A stretch of DNA of 45,709 bases, taken from positions 1-45,709 of the forward strand of contig JAUXTT010000033.1 of assembly GCA_030684395.1 (NCBI GenBank), given 5' to 3'. The notes below the pieces were generated by a model that worked only from the letters and a program-made list of their open reading frames with translations, had not been told where the DNA came from and searched no databases. The position numbers and the translations under genes were made by a program. The stretch is from Bacteroidota bacterium (GTDB lineage Bacteria > Bacteroidota > Bacteroidia > B-17B0 > Aurantibacillaceae). Shown here one piece after another: positions 1 to 7,733 of the stretch (its first letter is position 1; each line of letters begins with the position of its first letter).

Positions 1-285
1 CCTAGTTTCTTTCTTAAACCAATATTTTGTCCCTAAAGGGACAAATAATTAGAAATAACAGTCCTAGAGGGACTAAATATTTGTGACAAGTGCAACCTAG
101 TTTCTTTCTTAAACCAATATTTTGTCCCTAAAGGGACAAATAATTAGAAATAACAGTCCTAGAGGGACTTAATATTTGTGACAAGTGCAACCTAGTTTCT
201 TTCTTAAACCAATATTTTGTCCCTAAAGGACAAATCAGAAGTGATAACAGTCCCGTAGGGACTTAATATTGGTAACACGCCAAAA
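1..285. repeat. Three 95-bp tandem units carrying paired palindromes (REP/BIME-like)
   Basis: Units start at 1, 96 and 191, each with CCTAGTTTCTTTCTTAAACC. Units 1 and 2 are almost identical; unit 3 diverges after about 40 bases. Each unit holds two palindromes. The first is TTTGTCCCTAAAGGGACAAA at 26-45 and 121-140, and at 216-234 with one G lost. The second is AGTCCTAGAGGGACT at 60-74 and 155-169, and AGTCCCGTAGGGACT at 249-263, where the changes improve the pairing. A further palindrome, ATCCCTTTAGGGAT, lies at 302-315. The array lies just upstream of a single-strand-type (Y1) transposase gene, the usual setting of REP elements and the RAYT transposase thought to mobilise them. Apart from this array, bases 1-411 show nothing coding. 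Confidence 0.8.
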
Positions 286-384
286 CTAATACGTTTCTTA
301 AATCCCTTTAGGGATGATATAGGAAAATCACGATACTACATAAAAACCATCAAAAGAACCTATCATCTCAAAAAAAATAAATTG

Positions 385-409
385 TACTTTTAATCTTAAA
401 ATAAAAGTA
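385..409 (+). promoter_or_regulatory. Inverted repeat just before the transposase start codon
   Basis: TACTTTT (385-391) and AAAAGTA (403-409) are perfect 7-base complements separated by 11 bases, and the transposase ATG begins at 412. A hairpin here would occupy the ribosome-loading region. Translational control by a 5' stem-loop is known for IS200 transposase, but the stem is all A/T apart from one pair and may be weak. Its function is inferred. Confidence 0.3.
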
Positions 410-411
410 TA

Positions 412-873
412 ATGCCCAACACTTACACTCAAATCCATCTGCAATTTGTATTTGCAGTTAAACACAGAGAAAACATAATAAAACGGGAATGGAAAGATGA
501 ATTATACAAATACATAACCGGAGTTATTCAGAAAAACAATCACAAATTAATAGCTATTAATGGTGTTGCTGACCATATTCATATTTTGGTTGGAATGCGG
601 CCAAACCAATCGGTATCGGATCTACTTCAAGATATAAAGGCAGGCTCTTCCAAATGGATAAGCGAAAAAGGATTTACCAAAGCTAAATTCGAATGGCAGG
701 AAGGTTATGGTGCATTCTCATACAGCAAATCACATGTTAAGAATGTTATAAATTACATTAACAATCAGGAAGAGCATCATAGAAAAAAGACATTCAGAGA
801 TGAGTACATTGAATTTTTAGAGAAATTTGAAATTGAGTACGATGAGAAGTACATTTTTCATGAGCTTTTATAA
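412..873 (+). CDS. IS200/IS605-type Y1 transposase, probably REP-associated (RAYT-like)
   Basis: This 153-residue protein is a full-length Y1 (HUH) transposase, which cuts and rejoins single-stranded DNA at hairpin ends. The metal-binding HUH motif is H55-I-H57 (in GVADHIHILVG). The family signature GYGAFSYSKSH lies at 99-109, and Y115 in NYINNQEEHH (114-123) is the expected nucleophile, with Q119 as the usual helix ligand. There is no tnpB. The upstream array of palindromes (1-315) is a plausible substrate; no matching palindromes follow the gene, so this is not a simple IS with paired ends. It converges on the SpoIIE gene that ends at 883. Family assignment is firm. RAYT rather than plain IS200 is inferred from the repeats. 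Confidence 0.88.
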   Translation: MPNTYTQIHLQFVFAVKHRENIIKREWKDELYKYITGVIQKNNHKLIAINGVADHIHILVGMRPNQSVSDLLQDIKAGSSKWISEKGFTKAKFEWQEGYGAFSYSKSHVKNVINYINNQEEHHRKKTFRDEYIEFLEKFEIEYDEKYIFHELL

Positions 874-882
874 ACGCAGCAA

Positions 883-2850
883 CTATAATCTAAATCCTAT
901 AACACACACATCATCGACCTGTTCCAAATTCCCTTTCCACTGAACAAATTTTTGCTTCAGTATATCTGCTTGTTCTTTTAGTGGCAAATGCTTATTATCT
1001 ACAAGTGTGGCTTGTAATTGTTTGTACTTGAATTTCTTTCCTTTCTCTCCTCCAAACTGATCTGCATATCCATCAGTGAACAAATAGAAAACTGTGCCTT
1101 GAATGTGATTTATTTCATGTGTTGTGAATGGCACTGGTTGATCAGTTTTTCCAATAGGTTGTTTATTTGGTTTGATCTCTTTTAATTCGTTTTCTGTTAT
1201 ATACCATAAAGGGTTATTAGCTCCACTCCAGAATACCTTTTTCGTTTCCTTCTCAATTGCTATCAACGAAATATCCATCCCGTCTTTCACTTCGTTGTTG
1301 TTTTTGGAAAAGGTTTCTAAAACCAATTCACGTGTTTTATCCAATATTCTACCCGGATCACTTAACTTAAATTCCTTAACACATCTCGATAAAGCATTCG
1401 CACAAACAACACTTACCATCGCTCCCGGAACACCATGCCCCGTACAATCTGCAGCCGCATAAAAAATATGAGTATCAATTGTTTCAAAAAAGTAAAAATC
1501 GCCTGCTACTATATCTTTCGGCTTATAGTACAAAAAATTGTCAGGCAAATACGAATTAATTTCTTCTCTCGTTGCTAAAATTGCCTGCTGCAATCGCTTT
1601 GCATAATTTATTGAATCGGTGATCTCTTTGTTTTTTATATCGACCACTAGCTTTTGATGTTGAATCTCACTCTTTTGATTTCGTAATAAATGGTTCGCTT
1701 TGTTCTTATTTTTAAACGCAAATGCAAGAACTATAATTAACAAAAGGGCAAGAGAAACAATTCCAATATAAAAATACCTCGATGTTTCATGACGCTCAAT
1801 TTCTATCGATTGCAACTGTTTGTCTTTGTTCAGTAATTCAATTTCTTTTTCCTTTTTTTCGCTTTCGTATTTAGATTGCATTTCAGTTATGGCATCACCG
1901 GTTTCTTCTGTAAACACACTATCGCTTAATTCAATATGCCTTCTTAAATATTTGATTTCATTTTTCAGGTCATTTTTTCCTGCATATACGTCAGCCAAAG
2001 TCATGAATGAATAAGATAATTCTCTTTTAGAACCTAATTGCAAACCAAGTGCTACCGATTTATTTGCATATTCCAGAGCCTTCTGATGTTGCCCTAATTT
2101 AGAATAGGTATAAGGTATCCCACTGTATAAAACCATTAAGGTGAAATTATCTTGTGCTTCAATAAGCAATGGTTCAGCTTTTATTTGGTAATCGAGTGCT
2201 TCCGGGTATTTTTTTTGTTTTCTGAAAAGATCTCCCACATTGGTATACCACAAGCCTAAATACCTCGCATTGTTTTTCATCTTCAAATAAATGGGCAAGG
2301 ATTTATTATAGTATACGAGTGCTGAATCCAGCATCTCTCTGTTATCGAAAGAAACTGCCAGATTTGTATAGATAATAGCAACATTCAAACTATCCCCAAG
2401 CTCACCATAAAATTTTGCAGCATACAAATAATTCTTATCGGCCAACTCAAAGTTGAACATATTTAAATACGCGTTGGCTATGTTAGTGTATGCTTCTGCG
2501 GTAAGATGTTTATCTTTTATACTTTCTGCAATTTTTAATGCCTTAATCGAGAAATCGAGTGATTCCTTATAAGCAGATTGCTGAATTTTTGAATAAGCAA
2601 GATTACTGTATGAGGCAATAATCCCTTTTTTGTAATCTAATTTAAGGGAAAGTGCCAAAGCCTCATTGGCATACTTATCCGACTTCGTTTCATCATTACG
2701 GTGGTAATAATCTGCCAGGTCATTTAATGTATTTATTTTCTTCTCCCCATTAAGTGATGGCAATACTGCTTCCAGAGAATCAGCTACGGATTGCTGTGCT
2801 ATAGCCCTCCCCATCAGCAAACAAAAAAATATGATAAGTACTTTTCTCAT
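883..2850 (-). CDS. TPR sensor protein with SpoIIE-type PP2C phosphatase output
   Basis: The start is set at the ATG at 2850 (655 residues), because it opens a signal peptide (MRKVLIIFFCLLMGRAIAQ); the frame extends upstream into the neighbouring gene. Order of parts: signal peptide; TPR-like helices about 40-310; coiled coil about 320-355; one transmembrane segment about 359-379; second coiled coil with an INYAKRLQQAIL linker; SpoIIE/PP2C domain about 430-655. Metal-binding aspartates are visible in AGDFYF (D451), AADCTGHG (D468), FTDGYADQFGG (D593) and EQVDDV (D646/D647). It should be a periplasmic TPR sensor controlling a cytoplasmic serine/threonine phosphatase. It starts one base after the preceding gene's stop, so the two are probably co-translated. 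Target unknown. Confidence 0.9.
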   Translation of the reverse strand: MRKVLIIFFCLLMGRAIAQQSVADSLEAVLPSLNGEKKINTLNDLADYYHRNDETKSDKYANEALALSLKLDYKKGIIASYSNLAYSKIQQSAYKESLDFSIKALKIAESIKDKHLTAEAYTNIANAYLNMFNFELADKNYLYAAKFYGELGDSLNVAIIYTNLAVSFDNREMLDSALVYYNKSLPIYLKMKNNARYLGLWYTNVGDLFRKQKKYPEALDYQIKAEPLLIEAQDNFTLMVLYSGIPYTYSKLGQHQKALEYANKSVALGLQLGSKRELSYSFMTLADVYAGKNDLKNEIKYLRRHIELSDSVFTEETGDAITEMQSKYESEKKEKEIELLNKDKQLQSIEIERHETSRYFYIGIVSLALLLIIVLAFAFKNKNKANHLLRNQKSEIQHQKLVVDIKNKEITDSINYAKRLQQAILATREEINSYLPDNFLYYKPKDIVAGDFYFFETIDTHIFYAAADCTGHGVPGAMVSVVCANALSRCVKEFKLSDPGRILDKTRELVLETFSKNNNEVKDGMDISLIAIEKETKKVFWSGANNPLWYITENELKEIKPNKQPIGKTDQPVPFTTHEINHIQGTVFYLFTDGYADQFGGEKGKKFKYKQLQATLVDNKHLPLKEQADILKQKFVQWKGNLEQVDDVCVIGFRL

Positions 2851-2851
2851 T

Positions 2852-5227
2852 TTACAAGTTAAGCCCAATAATACAAACGTCATCGACCTGTTCAATTCCC
2901 GATTTCCACTCTTCAAATTTTGAATTCAGAATTTCTTTTTGTTTAACCATTCCTTCAACAGAAATTTCGAGTAGCAGCTCTTCCAACTGCTTGTATTTAA
3001 ATTTTTTTCCTTTTGGCCCACCAAACTGATCGGCATAACCATCCGTAAACAAATAAAACGAAGTTCCCTGAACATAAGGAATAACATGGGTTGTAAACGG
3101 AGTAGGGTTATCTGTTTTACCTATTGGCTGTTTGTTGGCTTTGACTTCAACAAGTTCAGTCGGGCTTTCGTTTTCTTTTGCAGGGCAAGTGTACCAAAGT
3201 GGATTGTTTGCCCCGCTCCAGTTTACTTCTGACACCTCTCCATTTTTTCGGATAACTGCAAGCATACTGATATCCATTCCATCTTTCACATCGCTGCTGC
3301 TTTTAGAGAATGTTTCTAACACCAATTCGCGTGTTTTATCCAGGATCTCTCCTGTGTTTGTTAACTTAAATTCCAATACCGCCCTGTTTAATGCATTACT
3401 ACAAACAACCGAAACCATTGCCCCGGGAACTCCGTGGCCTGTACTGTCTGCAGCTGCTATGAAAGTTATTTCCTTCTCATCCTTAGTTACAACTTCCATC
3501 CAATAAAAATCCCCGGCTACTAAATCTTTTGGCGTATATAAAATGAAATTATTTGGTAATTGTTTATCAACCGCTCCCTGTGCAGGAAGAATTGCTTCCT
3601 GTAATCGTTTTGCATAAGTAATACTGTCCAAAATTTCTTTTTGTTTTTCTTCAACTAAGTGCTTTTGGCTTTCTACTTCATTCTTTTGTGCAGTTATTAT
3701 ATCCTTTTGTTGCGCCAATTCTTTATTGATCTGTTTCCTGATAATATTGGACCGAACAACAAAGATCATAAGGATCCCGAAAATAATAGCTCCGAAAATA
3801 AATAGTGAGATCGTGTTTTCTCTGTTTGATATTTCCGCATCCTTTGCTTTTATCTTAACATCATTCATCTCCTGATCTTTTTGTAACATGGTGATCTTTT
3901 TCTCTTGCTTAACCGTTTCATATTTCATAGCAAGTTCCGCCAACTGAGCAGCCATGTTATCCTTGTTATTTGCATTAGCCTTTGTGAAGAGCTCATTCAA
4001 CACCGTCATTTCCATATACCTGATATTTGACTGATATCCGGTTAAAGTAGTGTATACCGTTGCCAATGGTTCATGATTAAAATTGGCATTCTCCCATGTT
4101 TCAATTTCTTCATCCCTGTTTTTAACATCGCTAAAATTAAAAGGATTCGATTGTTTAAGCTGAAGTGTATATTCTTCAGGAACGATCGAATCAAGTACTT
4201 TGATAAAGGTCAGCAATTTTGTTTTCAATTCTTTAGCTGTATTTGGGCCATCTACAGGGTTGTTAGCATCATCTCCTATCAACATATGCGTAGGAAAATC
4301 ATAATTTGTTTTTTGCATTATATTATCAAATGAGATCGAGTCCCTTGCCGATTCAGCTAAGCCATCCGTTTGTATAACCAGGTCGGTTTTAAGTTTAAAT
4401 ATATAATCATTGCAATAGTTCGTGAGCGACTTGAGTTCCTGAGCCTTATTCTTCAGCTTTACAAAAGAGCTATCCTTATTCCCGGATTTCTCAAATGCTT
4501 CGTAAAGGAATTTATTTTTTGATTCATATAAACGCAGGTTATTCTCTACACTCAATTGTGTTTTATTATCAGAAGCAAATCGTGTATTAGCTTGTTTCAT
4601 ACTCGCTATTCCGCTGAGAATATAAGCGATCATAAAACCAAAAATAAATGTGATGTTAAACGAAAAATAATTTTTCTTCCTTCTGAAAAGCAAAGTAATT
4701 AGCCCGAATGGGATCAGAATATACAAACCAATATTAAAAGTTAAGTTCGTAAGAAGAGTCCCGCCCGGCCAATGCATTACTTTGAATTGATGCATTGCGA
4801 GCATTAAACCCAGGGTGGTGCAAAAAACAAAGCTCAGGATCCGCTGATACCAATCACTTTCTTTAAAATTAGCAACATACCAAGCGGGAACAAAATTCAA
4901 ATAAAAGACCATACAGCCTACCACAATGATAGGACCCGCACCCGGTAAATGCCAAAGTTTTAGGAATACGCCTATCATTATAAATGATAAACTAAAGATC
5001 CCGATATTATTTACGATCTGATGCTTGTTTTCGAGCTTGTTTCCATACAATTTGAAAGTTAAGATAGGGAAGTACACAAGGGTTAATATCAACATCGATC
5101 CGATTACCGATATCCAGCCAATGCTCTCCATTGCTTCAGAAGTAGAAAAAATGCCGCAAACTGCACCAATAATGCCCAACAATACAAATAAGCCGGGAAT
5201 TTTTGGATCGGTAATTTTAAGTTTCAT
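2852..5227 (-). CDS. Polytopic membrane sensor with SpoIIE-type PP2C phosphatase output
   Basis: The ATG at 5227 (791 residues) is preferred; an in-frame ATG nine codons upstream adds only a polar stretch. The N-terminal ~210 residues hold six or seven membrane spans with two related motifs, LKLWHLPGAG (89-98) and FKVMHWPGG (148-156), which resemble the HWPGAG segment of the gliding-motor protein GldL. Next come a ~250-residue helical region, a further transmembrane segment (near 475-500), a coiled coil, and a C-terminal SpoIIE/PP2C domain with AGDFYW, AADSTGHGVPGAM, FTDGYADQFGG and EQVDDV metal motifs. The catalytic domain is very close to that of the next gene (shared TRELVLETFSK), which suggests tandem duplication with exchange of the sensor half. 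The membrane part is not a known sensor family to me. Confidence 0.88.
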   Translation of the reverse strand: MKLKITDPKIPGLFVLLGIIGAVCGIFSTSEAMESIGWISVIGSMLILTLVYFPILTFKLYGNKLENKHQIVNNIGIFSLSFIMIGVFLKLWHLPGAGPIIVVGCMVFYLNFVPAWYVANFKESDWYQRILSFVFCTTLGLMLAMHQFKVMHWPGGTLLTNLTFNIGLYILIPFGLITLLFRRKKNYFSFNITFIFGFMIAYILSGIASMKQANTRFASDNKTQLSVENNLRLYESKNKFLYEAFEKSGNKDSSFVKLKNKAQELKSLTNYCNDYIFKLKTDLVIQTDGLAESARDSISFDNIMQKTNYDFPTHMLIGDDANNPVDGPNTAKELKTKLLTFIKVLDSIVPEEYTLQLKQSNPFNFSDVKNRDEEIETWENANFNHEPLATVYTTLTGYQSNIRYMEMTVLNELFTKANANNKDNMAAQLAELAMKYETVKQEKKITMLQKDQEMNDVKIKAKDAEISNRENTISLFIFGAIIFGILMIFVVRSNIIRKQINKELAQQKDIITAQKNEVESQKHLVEEKQKEILDSITYAKRLQEAILPAQGAVDKQLPNNFILYTPKDLVAGDFYWMEVVTKDEKEITFIAAADSTGHGVPGAMVSVVCSNALNRAVLEFKLTNTGEILDKTRELVLETFSKSSSDVKDGMDISMLAVIRKNGEVSEVNWSGANNPLWYTCPAKENESPTELVEVKANKQPIGKTDNPTPFTTHVIPYVQGTSFYLFTDGYADQFGGPKGKKFKYKQLEELLLEISVEGMVKQKEILNSKFEEWKSGIEQVDDVCIIGLNL

Positions 5228-5309
5228 ATGCGAATTTCCAACGAAAATAGGCAAATCAATCCTAAGTAAAAAATACTTCTATTTGACCCTGATAAGCCTA
5301 AAAATCAGA

Positions 5310-5327
5310 TCCCAATAGCTATCGGGA
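5310..5327. repeat. Near-palindrome related to one inside ftsK
   Basis: TCCCAATAGCTATCGGGA differs at one base from the perfect 18-base palindrome TCCCGATAGCTATCGGGA found at 40006-40023. It lies between the divergent SpoIIE and ffh genes, just upstream of the ffh -7 box. It may be a dispersed repeat or a protein-binding site; its short length and separate copies favour a repeat family. Confidence 0.6.
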
Positions 5328-5353
5328 CTAGCAGAAATTTCAAATAAAACCCC

Positions 5354-5361
5354 TATCTTTG
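5354..5361 (+). promoter_or_regulatory. Bacteroidota-type -7 box for ffh
   Basis: TATCTTTG matches the TAnnTTTG consensus of Bacteroidota housekeeping promoters and lies 20 bases before the ffh ATG. No good -33 TTG is present at the usual spacing. Confidence 0.5.
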
Positions 5362-5381
5362 CACCTTCTAATTTCAAAAAC

Positions 5382-6716
5382 ATGTTCAATAATTTAAGCG
5401 ATAAAATAGAAAGAGCGTTTAAGGTTTTAAAAGGCCAGGGTAAAATTACCGAGATAAACGTTGCAGAAACTATGAAAGAGGTGCGTAAAGCCCTTTTAGA
5501 CGCCGATGTTAACTTTAAAGTCGCAAAGCAATTTACAGATACCATCAAGGAAAAAGCCCTTGGACAAAATGTACTTACATCTGTTTCTCCCGGGCAGTTA
5601 CTAATTAAAATTACTCACGACGAACTTGCCCAATTAATGGGTGGCGAACGTGCTGATATAAAACTGAACAGTAATCCAACCATTATTTTAATGTCGGGTT
5701 TGCAGGGTTCGGGTAAAACAACGTTCTCCGGAAAATTAGCGAATCACTTAAAAACTAAAAGAGGCAAAAACCCTTTGTTGGTTGCCTGTGATATTTATCG
5801 TCCGGCTGCGATTGATCAGTTGCATGTATTAGGTGAACAAATTGGTGTAGAAGTATTTTCTGAAAGAGATAATAAAAATCCGGTTGACATTTGTAAGAAA
5901 GCTATTGCTCAGGCAAAACAAAATGGTAACACGGTTGTAATTATAGATACTGCAGGTCGTTTGGCTGTTGATGAGCAAATGATGAACGAGATCGCATTGG
6001 TTAAAAAAGAAATTAAACCGGACGAGATCTTATTTGTAGTAGATTCAATGACAGGTCAGGATGCGGTGAACACTGCAAAAGCATTCAACGATCGACTGGA
6101 TTTTGACGGTGTGATACTTACCAAATTAGATGGTGATACACGTGGTGGAGCCGCACTTTCCATTAAGTCAATTGTAAACAAACCTATTAAATTTATTGGT
6201 ACGGGTGAAAAAATGGATGCTATCGATGTATTCCATCCTGATCGTATGGCCGACCGTATCTTAGGTATGGGTGACGTTGTAACTTTAGTTGAGCGCGCGC
6301 AGGAACAATTTGATGAAGAAGAAGCAAGAAAATTATCTAAGAAGATCGCGAAGAATCAATTCGGGTTCAACGACTTTTTAGCTCAGTTACAGCAGATCAA
6401 AAAGATGGGTAATATTAAAGACCTTGTTGGGATGATCCCGGGAGTTGGTAAGGCGGTGAAAGATATGGACATTAACGAAGATGCTTTCAAATCTATTGAA
6501 GCCATCATTTATTCGATGACACCTACAGAACGTGAAAAGCCTGAGCTATTGAATGGCGCAAGAAAAGCACGTATTGCAAAAGGTAGTGGAACAAACATTC
6601 AGGAAGTAAACAAGCTGATCAAACAATTTGATGAAACCCGTAAGATGATGCGTATGATGCAGGATAAAAATGCAATGGCAAAAATGATGCGCAACATGCC
6701 TAAGATGGGACAATAA
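5382..6716 (+). CDS. ffh: Signal recognition particle protein Ffh (SRP54 GTPase)
   Basis: At 444 residues this is a normal-length Ffh, the GTPase that binds SRP RNA and hydrophobic signal sequences and delivers ribosomes to FtsY and the translocon. The N domain is about 1-90. The G domain has the P-loop GLQGSGKTT at 106-114, DTAGR at 189-193 and TKLDGD at 247-252. The M domain (about 300-444) ends in a methionine-rich tail (KMMRMMQDK, MAKMMRNMPKMGQ) that lines the signal-sequence groove. The leader is A-rich (CAAAAACATG) with no Shine-Dalgarno, as usual for this phylum. It is followed by folD after a repeat-like spacer. No SRP RNA gene was recognised in the window. Confidence 0.98.
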   Translation: MFNNLSDKIERAFKVLKGQGKITEINVAETMKEVRKALLDADVNFKVAKQFTDTIKEKALGQNVLTSVSPGQLLIKITHDELAQLMGGERADIKLNSNPTIILMSGLQGSGKTTFSGKLANHLKTKRGKNPLLVACDIYRPAAIDQLHVLGEQIGVEVFSERDNKNPVDICKKAIAQAKQNGNTVVIIDTAGRLAVDEQMMNEIALVKKEIKPDEILFVVDSMTGQDAVNTAKAFNDRLDFDGVILTKLDGDTRGGAALSIKSIVNKPIKFIGTGEKMDAIDVFHPDRMADRILGMGDVVTLVERAQEQFDEEEARKLSKKIAKNQFGFNDFLAQLQQIKKMGNIKDLVGMIPGVGKAVKDMDINEDAFKSIEAIIYSMTPTEREKPELLNGARKARIAKGSGTNIQEVNKLIKQFDETRKMMRMMQDKNAMAKMMRNMPKMGQ

Positions 6717-6842
6717 ATAGTTTAGAGTTGGGAGTATAAAGTCAAGAGTTGGTAAATTGGAGTTTAGAGTAGAGAAACCACAAACTCAAAACTTCTAGCT
6801 CAATACTAATAACTACCTACTCAAAACTCAAAACTACGAACT
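6717..6842. repeat. Repeat-rich spacer between ffh and folD
   Basis: The left half has AGTTTAGAGT twice (6719-6728, 6761-6770). The right half has ACTCAAAACT three times (6784-6793, 6819-6828, 6826-6835), which is its reverse complement but for one base. The 126-base spacer could therefore fold into a long imperfect hairpin in the transcript joining ffh and folD. No coding potential was seen. Confidence 0.5.
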
Positions 6843-7727
6843 ATGCAATTAATAGACGGAAAAAAAATATCACTTGAGTTACAGGAAGAAATTGCACTGG
6901 AAGTTAGGAAACTAAAAGAGCAAGGAAAAAAAACACCGCATCTTGCTGCAATTCTTGTTGGAAGTGATGGTGGAAGCGAGACTTACGTTGCAAGTAAAAT
7001 AAAGGCCTGCGAAAAAGTTGGATTCAAATCAACATTACTTCGATTTCCTCAATACACTACCGAAGAAAAATTATTACACGCAGTTCATGAATTAAACAAC
7101 GATCCGGATGTGGATGGTTTTATTGTTCAGCTTCCATTGCCGCGTCAGATTAACGAACACAAGATTATTGAATCTATATTACCTTCAAAAGATGTGGATG
7201 GTTTTCATCCTATCAATGTAGGACGAATGGTTTTAAATTTACCTTGTTATGTAAGTGCAACTCCATGGGGAATTGTTCATTTGTTACATCAATACAAAGT
7301 AGAAACATCCGGTAAACATTGTGTAGTAATCGGAAGAAGCCATATTGTAGGTTCACCTATGAGTATTTTAATGGCTAAGAACACGCACCTTGGAAATTGC
7401 ACTGTAACGCTTTGTCATAGTAAAACAAAAGATTTGAAATCGCATACATTAAGTGCCGATATTTTAATCTGCGCCCTAGGAAGTCCTGAATTTGTAACAG
7501 CCGATATGGTTAAAGAAGGTGCTGTTGTAATTGATGTAGGAACAACCCGCGTAGAAAGCACCGAAACAAAATCGGGGTACAAATTAAAGGGTGATATTAA
7601 GTTTGATGAAGTAGCGCCTAAATGCAGTTTAATAACTCCGGTACCGGGCGGTGTTGGCCCTATGACCATTGCATCTTTATTGAGGAATACGTTGATGGCT
7701 GCCAAAAAAGAAGTATATCCTGCTTAG
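6843..7727 (+). CDS. folD: Bifunctional methylenetetrahydrofolate dehydrogenase/cyclohydrolase FolD
   Basis: FolD interconverts 5,10-methylene-, methenyl- and 10-formyl-tetrahydrofolate with NADP in the cytoplasm. The 294-residue length is normal. The active-site lysine is K52 within Y48-V-A-S-K52, QLPLP lies at 96-100, KDVDGFH with D119 at 116-122, the nucleotide-binding GRSHIVG at 164-170, and the conserved [11 protein letters not shown] near the C-terminus. All key residues are present. It lies downstream of ffh on the same strand and converges on the RNA methyltransferase gene 6 bases away. With metK, purS and ftcD it is one of four one-carbon or purine genes in the window, but they are not in one operon. 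Confidence 0.98.
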   Translation: MQLIDGKKISLELQEEIALEVRKLKEQGKKTPHLAAILVGSDGGSETYVASKIKACEKVGFKSTLLRFPQYTTEEKLLHAVHELNNDPDVDGFIVQLPLPRQINEHKIIESILPSKDVDGFHPINVGRMVLNLPCYVSATPWGIVHLLHQYKVETSGKHCVVIGRSHIVGSPMSILMAKNTHLGNCTVTLCHSKTKDLKSHTLSADILICALGSPEFVTADMVKEGAVVIDVGTTRVESTETKSGYKLKGDIKFDEVAPKCSLITPVPGGVGPMTIASLLRNTLMAAKKEVYPA

Positions 7728-7733
7728 CTCTCA

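Noticed and set aside
1-315. CRISPR array
   Set aside because: The repeated unit is 95 bases with almost no variable spacer between copies, and the palindromes are internal to the unit; no cas genes are near.
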